NCBI GenBank assembly: GCA_021772075.1
Contig: JAETNQ010000030.1
Span: forward strand, 1 to 48,732
Reading direction: 5' to 3'
DNA length: 48,732 bases
Source of the DNA: Lachnospiraceae bacterium
GTDB lineage: Bacteria > Bacillota > Clostridia > Lachnospirales > Lachnospiraceae
Positions 43,175 through 48,732 of the stretch are shown here, piece after piece; the stretch's first letter is position 1, and each line of letters begins with the position of its first letter. Under the pieces are notes generated by a model, which did no database searches, was not told where the DNA came from, and saw only the letters and a list, made by a program, of their open reading frames with translations. Position numbers and translations under genes: made by a program.

Positions 43175-44044
43175 ATGGGATTGTTATCCGGATTAAGCAG
43201 GTTTGGGCTAGGTTCATTGGAAGGCATGGATTTATACAGTAAACCAAAAAAAGAGGAGAAGAAAGTAGAAGAAAAGAAGGCGCCGCCCGTGGTTCATGAA
43301 CAGGATTTTTTGTTTGATAAGACATATACATGTCCTGTCTGCGACAAGGAATTCAAGGCAAGGACGGTAAAGGTAGGAAAAGCTAAGTTAATCGGCAGCG
43401 ATATGGATCTGCGGCCTAAATATGAACAGGTGGATATGTTGAAATATGACGTAATTATGTGTCCTTGCTGCGGTTATGCGGCGCTGAGCCGTTATTTTAA
43501 GTTTTTGACTTCGCCGCAGATAAAGCTGATCAGGGAAAAAATCTCCATGAATTTCAGATCCAGGGAGGAGGAGCCGAAAGAAACTTATACGTATGACGAA
43601 GCGCTGGAACGCTATAAACTGGCTCTTGTCAATGCTATCGTAAAAATGGCCAAATCCAGTGAAAAGGCGTATATTTGCATGAAGACGGCATGGCTCCTGC
43701 GGGGAAAGGGAGAGCATCTGAATAAGGAAGAGAAGGGGTACGAGGAAAAGAAGAAAAAGATTGATGAGGAAGAAAGGGAGTTTTTGAAGAACGCCCTGGA
43801 TGGTTTTCTCGCAGCGAGACAGTCGGAGACATTTCCCATGTGCGGCATGGATGAGTCTACGGTGGATTATTTGATTGCCGTTACGGCGGCCAAATTTGAA
43901 CAGTACGATGTGGCTATGAAGCTGATCAGCGGCGTGCTTGTTTCCATGAGCGCAAATACGAGAATGAAAGACAGGGCCCGTGCGTTCAAGGAACAGGTCA
44001 TGAAACAGATCAAGATGAAGAATGCGGCCGGAAGCGAAGGGTGA
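43175..44044 (+). CDS. DUF2225 zinc-ribbon protein
   Basis: About 289 residues. The N-terminal tail is Lys/Glu-rich and low complexity (YSKPKKEEKKVEEKKAPP). Two CxxC pairs follow, CPVCDKEF near 54 and CPCCGYAALSRYF near 98, probably binding one zinc. The C-terminal two thirds is helical with TPR-like pairs (YDEALERYKLALVNAIVKMA, YDVAMKLISGVLVSM). ATG at 43175 is chosen because GGAGG lies 8 nt upstream. The family is common in Firmicutes and its function is not established; a scaffold or sensor role is speculative. Confidence 0.85.
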   Translation: MGLLSGLSRFGLGSLEGMDLYSKPKKEEKKVEEKKAPPVVHEQDFLFDKTYTCPVCDKEFKARTVKVGKAKLIGSDMDLRPKYEQVDMLKYDVIMCPCCGYAALSRYFKFLTSPQIKLIREKISMNFRSREEEPKETYTYDEALERYKLALVNAIVKMAKSSEKAYICMKTAWLLRGKGEHLNKEEKGYEEKKKKIDEEEREFLKNALDGFLAARQSETFPMCGMDESTVDYLIAVTAAKFEQYDVAMKLISGVLVSMSANTRMKDRARAFKEQVMKQIKMKNAAGSEG

Positions 44045-44099
44045 CCTTGTAAATGTAATATGATGCGGCACAGGGCCGGCGGCATGCAGGGGTGTAAGA

Positions 44100-45560
44100 A
44101 TGAATGATTTAACGATTGAACTGCGCCAGGACAACGGAAAACATTTATATGAACAGATTTATCTGCATATCAGAAGGGAAATAAGAAAAGGGAAGCTGCT
44201 CCAGGGGGAGAAGCTTCCCTCTACTCGTTCTCTGGCAGAATTTCTCCAGGTATCGAGAAGCACGGTAGAGCTTGCTTATGACCAGCTTTTGTCCGAAGGG
44301 TATATCGAAGCGAAGCCTTACAAGGGATATTTTGTCTGCCCGGCGGAAGGGCTTCTGGATATGGGGGAAGGGATGCCGGCAGAGGATGGATGGAAAAGCT
44401 GGAAAAGCGTGGAAATGGAAAAAAAGGAAGGATATGGGACTTATGGCATGTATGGTTCGGGCAAGGCATATGATTATGATTTTTCCCCCAATACGATCGA
44501 TATGTCGGCGTTTCCTTATGCCACATGGAAGAAAATAACAAAGGGTATCCTGGTGGATGCCAATAGTGAGATTTTTCTTTCCGGTTCGCCGAAAGGGGAT
44601 TTTATTTTACGGGAGACGATCGCCCGCTATCTCCATACTTCCAGGGGGGTCAACTGCAGGCCGGAGCAGATTATCATAGGAGCCGGGAACGATTATTTGT
44701 TGATGCTGCTGGAAAAGATCCTGGGGAGGCATGTGAAAATCGCCATGGAGAATCCCACATACCGGAGAGCCTATCGGATTTTCGACTCTTTTGCTTACCG
44801 GATCAGCCCGATCGCTATGGACGGCAGCGGGATGAGCGCGAAAGGGCTGCGGGAAAGCGAAGCGGATGTGGCTTATGTGATGCCTTCCCATCAGTATCCG
44901 ACAGGGATCGTTATGCCGATAGGCCGCAGGATGGAACTGCTGAAATGGGCGGGTGAAAAAGAAGGGCGTTATCTGATTGAGGACGATTATGACAGCGAAT
45001 TCCGGTTTAAAGGAAAGCCGGTGCCTTCCCTGCAGGCTTCGGATCGGGAAGGGAAGGTGATTTATATCGGGACTTTTTCCAAATCCATCGCTCCGGCGAT
45101 CCGAATCGGTTATATGGTCCTTCCTCCGCCGCTTTTAAAAATTTATGAGGAGAAATGTTCTTTTTATTCCACTACGGTATCAAGGATTGACCAGAGGATT
45201 CTGAATGAATTTATCGGGAAGGGGTATTTTGAGCGGCATCTGAACCGGATGCGGAGAATATACAGGGAAAAGCATGATATGGTATTGAATGGCTTAAAGG
45301 GCATGGAGAAGGACTTTGCAGTTTCCGGCGAGAATGCGGGCCTGCATATTCTTTTGCAGAACAGGAGGGGGAGAAGCGAGGAGAACTTGGTGGGAGCGGC
45401 GGCGGAGGCGGGAGTGAGGGTGTACGGCCTTTCCGAATTCTGTGTGGGGGAAATGGCTCCGCAATGGAAAAGGGATGCGGTCGTGCTCGGCTATGCATCG
45501 CTGGGAAAGGAACAGATTGCGGAGGGGATGGAACGGCTGGAAAGTGTCTGGGGCAGATGA
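44100..45560 (+). CDS. MocR/PdxR-type regulator (GntR helix-turn-helix fused to aminotransferase)
   Basis: A 486-residue fusion. Residues 1-75 are a GntR-type winged helix (LYEQIYLHIRREIRKGKLLQ, LPSTRSLAEFLQVSRSTVEL). Residues 110-480 are a fold-type I aminotransferase-like domain with the PLP lysine in IYIGTFSKSIAPAIRIGYM near 328 and LIEDDYDSEFRF holding the cofactor-binding Asp. MocR proteins use PLP or an amino-acid adduct as effector and do not usually catalyse turnover. No pdxST or GABA genes are adjacent, so its regulon is not evident from position. Confidence 0.92.
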   Translation: MNDLTIELRQDNGKHLYEQIYLHIRREIRKGKLLQGEKLPSTRSLAEFLQVSRSTVELAYDQLLSEGYIEAKPYKGYFVCPAEGLLDMGEGMPAEDGWKSWKSVEMEKKEGYGTYGMYGSGKAYDYDFSPNTIDMSAFPYATWKKITKGILVDANSEIFLSGSPKGDFILRETIARYLHTSRGVNCRPEQIIIGAGNDYLLMLLEKILGRHVKIAMENPTYRRAYRIFDSFAYRISPIAMDGSGMSAKGLRESEADVAYVMPSHQYPTGIVMPIGRRMELLKWAGEKEGRYLIEDDYDSEFRFKGKPVPSLQASDREGKVIYIGTFSKSIAPAIRIGYMVLPPPLLKIYEEKCSFYSTTVSRIDQRILNEFIGKGYFERHLNRMRRIYREKHDMVLNGLKGMEKDFAVSGENAGLHILLQNRRGRSEENLVGAAAEAGVRVYGLSEFCVGEMAPQWKRDAVVLGYASLGKEQIAEGMERLESVWGR

Positions 45561-45587
45561 AGGGGCAGCATGCTTTTGGCGGCATGC

Positions 45588-45617
45588 AAAAAACGGCATA
45601 GCCGAAAGCTACGCCGT
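45588..45617 (-). terminator. Terminator of the minus-strand acidic protein gene
   Basis: ACGGCGTAGC and GCTATGCCGT pair around TTTCG (45593-45617, one mismatch) and are followed on the minus strand by six T (plus-strand A run 45588-45593). It also lies where the plus-strand MocR transcript ends. Confidence 0.65.
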
Positions 45618-45656
45618 CTTTCCAAGTACGCCTTGCGGCGCACGTTTCTAATTCAG

Positions 45657-46064
45657 TCAAAGAGAATCAGCAGAATTATCGTCATCGTCATCGTCGAAGA
45701 ATTCTTCCACTTTTGCTTCTGCTGTTTTCGCTACATCCTTAGCGGCTTCTTTTGCCGTTTTGGCTGCGTCTTTCATGGTATCGGCAGCAGCTGCTGCTGC
45801 GGTTTTTGTTGCGTCTTTGGCAGCATCAACAGCAGATGCTGCGGCATTTTCCGCTTTTTCCAGATCGAGTGCAACATAGTTGCGGGCATTTTCATCGTTT
45901 TCAGCATCGTTTTCCGGATCGTCATGGAAGTTGTCGTAATCGTCGTCGTCATCCATATCGTCGGAATAAGAAGAATTCTTATTTTGCAAATAATAATAAG
46001 CGCCCGCCATAGCAGCTCCGGCGAATGCAGTAAACATTAAAAATTTACCGAATTTTTTAGCCAT
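45657..46064 (-). CDS. YtxH-like acidic, alanine/lysine-repeat protein
   Basis: A 135-residue protein. The N-terminus MAKKFGKFLMFTAFAGAAMA forms one membrane helix or uncleaved signal. Next come an Asp-rich stretch (MDDDDDYDNFHDDPENDAEN) and amphipathic Ala/Lys/Asp repeats (AAKDATKTAAAAAADTMKDA), similar to LEA-like and YtxH proteins. The end is again acidic (FFDDDDDDNSADS). AAGGAG lies about 9 nt before the ATG. It may be a membrane-anchored stress or envelope spacer protein; this is inferred from composition only. Confidence 0.75.
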   Translation of the reverse strand: MAKKFGKFLMFTAFAGAAMAGAYYYLQNKNSSYSDDMDDDDDYDNFHDDPENDAENDENARNYVALDLEKAENAAASAVDAAKDATKTAAAAAADTMKDAAKTAKEAAKDVAKTAEAKVEEFFDDDDDDNSADSL

Positions 46065-46171
46065 ACATGTACTCCTTTCAATTTCACGGTTATAGGAATA
46101 TATTAATACTATTTTCTCAAATTGAAAAGAGATTATGTATAAAAAACTGCATTTATTTTTAGAATTCTTTA

Positions 46172-46221
46172 TTGTCTATGCGGCAGAAATATGATATATT
46201 AAAATCTGACTCATAAAGTCA
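46172..46221 (+). promoter_or_regulatory. Promoter and palindromic site of the TetR/DJ-1 operon
   Basis: TTGTCT (46172-46177) and TATATT (46195-46200), spacer 17. Just downstream, over the expected transcription start, TGACT-cataa-AGTCA (46207-46221) is a short palindrome that could be the TetR operator. Confidence 0.6.
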
Positions 46222-46283
46222 ATGAAAAATACGGAGAAAAATGGCAAAGTTGTTCCGCATAAGGGCGACAGCAGGGAAAGTAC

Positions 46284-46886
46284 ATGAATGAGAAATTTTT
46301 TGATTTAAAAAAAGAAAAACAGGACAGGATGATAAACGCTTCGTTAAAAATATTTGCTTTAAACGGTTACCGCCATGCGAGCACGGACGACATCGTGGCG
46401 GAGGCCGGCATCAGCAAAGGGCTGCTGTTCCACTATTTTATCAATAAACTGGGGCTGTATTCCTTCTTATATGATTATAGTACGCGTTTCATGATGCTGG
46501 AGCTTTCCGGCTGCCCGGCCAAAGGCGAGGAGGATTTTTTTGAACTGGTCAGAATGAAAGAGAATGCCAAAATGCAGGTGCTGCGGAATTATCCGTATAT
46601 GCAGTTGTTTCTGGACAGCGTCCGCTTCGAAGATGTGAAGGAGGCGCTGTATGCCACGGAGGAAAGAAGGAATATGCTTCCGGAGGCGGAGAAGGATTTT
46701 ATGAAGCGGGCGGATCTGGCGCGGTTCCGGCCGGAAGTAGATATCGACCGGCTAAACAGGGTGATTTCCTATACGCTGCGGGGCATGATGGAGGACAGCT
46801 TTCTGGAAAATTCTTTTCATCCCGATATGATGAATGAGGAGATCGGGGCTTATCTTTCCATGTTAAAAAAACTGACTTATTTATAA
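46284..46886 (+). CDS. TetR-family transcriptional regulator
   Basis: A 200-residue protein. The N-terminal DNA-binding domain (about 10-57) includes INASLKIFALNGYRHASTDD and IVAEAGISKGLLFHYFINKL. The helical C-terminal domain ends in ISYTLRGMMEDSFLENSFH. The DJ-1/PfpI gene follows 17 bp downstream, so the two form an operon. The palindrome at the promoter suggests self-control. The effector is unknown. Confidence 0.9.
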   Translation: MNEKFFDLKKEKQDRMINASLKIFALNGYRHASTDDIVAEAGISKGLLFHYFINKLGLYSFLYDYSTRFMMLELSGCPAKGEEDFFELVRMKENAKMQVLRNYPYMQLFLDSVRFEDVKEALYATEERRNMLPEAEKDFMKRADLARFRPEVDIDRLNRVISYTLRGMMEDSFLENSFHPDMMNEEIGAYLSMLKKLTYL

Positions 46887-46903
46887 GGAGGGAGGGCGGA
46901 ACC

Positions 46904-47422
46904 ATGAAAGATATCGTCTTGTTATATGACAATTGCTGTATTTACGAGATTGTTATACTGAATTATTTTTTGAAATGTACCGGCAGCGATCTTTTGTTTT
47001 GTTCGATAGACGGAAAAAGGATAAGAACTATGGAGGGGTATTCCATCCATGCGGATGCGGCGCTTCAGGATGTCGGCTTAGCGGAGGTCAGAAGCTTTAT
47101 TGTTCCGGGCGGCGAGATTGCGAATATTGACCAGGAGGCCGTTTATGACTGCCTGAGAACGTTGAACGGCATGGGAGCGCTGGTCGCCGGCATATGCGCG
47201 GGCGTGGATGTGCTGGATAAGGCCGGCCTGTTAAACGATATCCGTTCCACGCGTTCCGGGGATTTCGATTGCATCCGGGACGGGAATATAGTGACGGCGA
47301 GGGCCAACGCCTATGTGGATTTTGCGATAGAGACGGCGAAAGCGCTGGATCTGTTTGAGGACGAGGCGGATCTGCAGGAAACGATAGCGTTCTGGAGAGA
47401 GTTTAAAAGGGCGGAACCATAA
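46904..47422 (+). CDS. DJ-1/PfpI-family protein
   Basis: A 172-residue glutamine-amidotransferase-like protein. The nucleophile elbow is VAGICAGVDVLDKAG with the Cys near 98; FIVPGGEIANID precedes it. The family includes glyoxalase III, chaperone-like and amino-acid hydrolase members, so the reaction is not certain. AAGGAGGGAGGG before the ATG is a strong site. It is co-transcribed with the TetR gene and ends in a terminator that contains its stop codon. Confidence 0.88.
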   Translation: MKDIVLLYDNCCIYEIVILNYFLKCTGSDLLFCSIDGKRIRTMEGYSIHADAALQDVGLAEVRSFIVPGGEIANIDQEAVYDCLRTLNGMGALVAGICAGVDVLDKAGLLNDIRSTRSGDFDCIRDGNIVTARANAYVDFAIETAKALDLFEDEADLQETIAFWREFKRAEP

Positions 47423-47442
47423 GGAAAGAGGTTCCGCCTTTG
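47410..47442 (+). terminator. Terminator overlapping the DJ-1 stop codon
   Basis: GGCGGAACC (47410-47418) pairs perfectly with GGTTCCGCC (47430-47438); the stop codon lies in the loop. The T tract is short. Confidence 0.7.
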
Positions 47443-47483
47443 TATTACAATAAGCCGGCCGCGAAGCATGACGGCGTTTGTTT

Positions 47484-48245
47484 CTATTTATTCATCTTGT
47501 AAGGATCGTCGGCGGGATATCCTCCGGCCAGCTTCTGCATACCGCGCTGTACCGCGTCTTTGGAATTTTTCCAGTCGGCGGCCTGGTTGCGGTAATCGAA
47601 TTTTTCTACCAGCCATGCCACATCATCGGAAAGCCGTTTCATATTTTCCTCCATCAGCGTAAAAAGCATGGGATAGAATTCGGCTTTTTCTTTATCGTTT
47701 AATCTGGTTTCTGCCGCATCGCACAGGTCGCCGAAGTGGGGAAGGCAGAATCCCTTTCCATTTTTCACTTTACTGCGGAATTCCCCATCTTTTTTATACA
47801 TGACAAAAAAAGTATCCAGGTAGCGGTCATAGGTATCTTCGAACCGTTTGCATATATAGCAGGATTTTTCTTGTTCCTTTGCCCAGATGCCGATGGAACT
47901 GCGCTGTGCGGCATTTTTTTTCAGCTTGCCCATCAGCGGCGTTTTCTGAGGGGTAAAGGAACGGAACTGGTCGTGCATCTGCTTGTTCATATGCAGGAAA
48001 TGGGTTTTCAGAATCCATCCGTTTCCAAGGGTATTGCCGTAATCGAACATTTTTTTAAAATGGTACCGGCAGAACCCGGCTTGGTCCGTAGCTTCACGGA
48101 CATCGCTTTCCATATAAGAAGAGCCGGAGCCTAGCACAAAGTCCAGCAGATCCTGCTCCACATTTCTTTCGATAAAGCAGAAGGGGCATTCGTCATTGGC
48201 GTTTATGGCATCGTTAAGCGGGATGGTATATAATTGTTCTTTCAT
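47484..48245 (-). CDS. DUF6062-like cysteine-rich protein
   Basis: A 253-residue protein starting MKEQLYTIPLNDAINANDEC. Four Cys/His clusters recur: CPFCFIERN, GFCRYHFKKM, SCYICKRFEDTYDRYLDTFF and GFCLPHFGDL. They form two copies of a CxxC...CxxH module, probably binding zinc. ATG at 48245 is chosen because GGAGG lies 6 nt upstream. This is a conserved clostridial family of unknown role; the DUF assignment is from memory of the pattern. It is convergent with the DJ-1 operon. Confidence 0.8.
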   Translation of the reverse strand: MKEQLYTIPLNDAINANDECPFCFIERNVEQDLLDFVLGSGSSYMESDVREATDQAGFCRYHFKKMFDYGNTLGNGWILKTHFLHMNKQMHDQFRSFTPQKTPLMGKLKKNAAQRSSIGIWAKEQEKSCYICKRFEDTYDRYLDTFFVMYKKDGEFRSKVKNGKGFCLPHFGDLCDAAETRLNDKEKAEFYPMLFTLMEENMKRLSDDVAWLVEKFDYRNQAADWKNSKDAVQRGMQKLAGGYPADDPYKMNK

Positions 48246-48331
48246 GGCAGTCCTCCGATTTTCCTGTTCTAGTCGTATATTATTATTTATTATACATGAT
48301 TTGGGGCGGGATGGACAGATAAAGTATATGC

Positions 48332-48384
48332 GGAAACCCATTTTGCCAGGCGGCGGCCGAGACGGGAAAGCAGAATGGATTTCC
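48332..48384. repeat. Short palindrome with the family terminus GGAAA(T/C)CCATTTT
   Basis: GGAAACCCATTTT (48332-48344) faces AGAATGGATTTCC (48372-48384). This is the same terminal motif as the elements at 14167 and 38168 but with only about 27 bp between, like a solo or deleted member. A separate 9-bp hairpin AGTTCAGCC/GGCTGAACT follows at 48391-48412. Confidence 0.55.
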
Positions 48385-48429
48385 GGTAACAGTTCAGCCT
48401 TCCGGCTGAACTAACGGGTATTGCACCGG

Positions 48430-48732
48430 CTAAAAAATAGCCGGTGTCCCCATAAATAATTTTTTTACATTTTCTATCAACCCCATATTTCTTCTTTTCA
48501 GGGTTTCTATGATTGTCAAGATTGCACAGTACATTTCATGTCCGCTGTCTCTGCGAAATCCTCCTGCCATCTTCTGGCGGTTCTTGACTTTTCTCAGACC
48601 ACGTTCACTCATGTTATCGTCAAATGGCACACTGAAATCATGCAGGAACAAAAGATGATTATGCATGTATTTCTCCAGACGGTTCAATAGTGCTTTTTCC
48701 TCTCCCGGTTCATCCCACAGAGCAGGGCTTTC
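48430..48732 (-). CDS. IS66-family transposase, C-terminal part, continues past window edge
   Basis: The minus-strand frame is open from the window edge and encodes ESPALWDEPGEEKALLNRLE, then NHLLFLHDFSVPFDDNMSER, LRKVKNRQKMAGGFRRDSG and CAILTIIETLKRRNM. This is the conserved C-terminal end of IS66 TnpC, including the DDE-domain Asp and Glu region (PFDDNMSERGLR). A perfect palindrome CACCGGCTA/TAGCCGGTG (48424-48446) covers the stop codon. The rest of the element lies outside the window, so intactness cannot be judged. Confidence 0.9.
   Translation of the reverse strand, partial: ESPALWDEPGEEKALLNRLEKYMHNHLLFLHDFSVPFDDNMSERGLRKVKNRQKMAGGFRRDSGHEMYCAILTIIETLKRRNMGLIENVKKLFMGTPAIF

Noticed and set aside
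45570-46040. 156-codon plus-strand frame over the acidic protein gene
   Set aside because: It is the antisense of the Ala/Asp-rich repeats; the minus-strand gene has a ribosome site and a terminator.

Overview
The window looks like a chromosomal segment of a Clostridia-class gut Firmicute, most likely a Lachnospiraceae member. This is inferred from several features together: a type I glutamine synthetase paired with an ANTAR antiterminator, the LL-diaminopimelate aminotransferase route to lysine and meso-DAP, a bacterial glutaminyl-tRNA synthetase, purine-rich ribosome binding sites, sigma-A type promoters, and many small lineage-specific membrane and zinc-cysteine proteins. No rRNA, tRNA, CRISPR array or prophage was seen.

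Layout. 1-2.8 kb: the end of an Rpn-type PD-(D/E)XK transposase, then glnA and its ANTAR regulator behind a leader attenuator. 3.0-6.2 kb: an OmpR-type response regulator and an overlapping multi-TM histidine kinase. 6.2-11.3 kb: a diguanylate cyclase with an ECF-transporter-like membrane domain, dapF, dapL, and a sigma factor with a probable membrane anti-sigma factor. 11.3-14.0 kb: small regulators, a membrane protein and a YgjP-type metalloprotease. 14.1-16.8 kb: a 398-bp palindromic element, then a self-regulated TetR/MFS efflux pair with matching operators and the relic of an AraC regulator. 16.8-20.6 kb: an sce7726-type protein and a serpin lipoprotein gene cut by an IS1634-like insertion sequence with 6-bp target duplications. 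20.7-24.4 kb: an XRE regulator, then a visibly AT-rich island with a DUF2971 protein and a frameshifted AlbA_2/AAA-4 gene. 24.5-29.3 kb: an aspartate-family operon (ACT regulator, hom, apgM-like proposed homoserine kinase, lysC) with a leader terminator at its start and a 45-bp hairpin terminator at its end. 29.4-37.6 kb: a type I restriction-modification operon hsdM-hsdS-FRG-hsdR, opposed by a Fic protein and a membrane protein. 37.6-39.2 kb: a GNAT acetyltransferase, the second palindromic element and a small membrane protein. 39.2-48.7 kb: guaB, an XRE regulator, glnS, a DUF2225 protein, a MocR-type regulator, an acidic YtxH-like protein, a TetR/DJ-1 pair, a DUF6062-like protein, and the 3' end of an IS66 transposase running off the edge.

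Genes that work together: glnA with its ANTAR protein (nitrogen); dapF, dapL, lysC, hom and apgM (aspartate-family amino acids and cell wall DAP); and hsdMSR with FRG and possibly Fic (defence).

The most unusual signal is a family of non-coding palindromic elements that share the terminus GGAAATC(A/C)ATTTT. Two full copies (398 and 383 bp, opposite orientations) have long arms. Their internal hairpins differ by compensatory base changes, which points to selection on a folded structure rather than on a protein.
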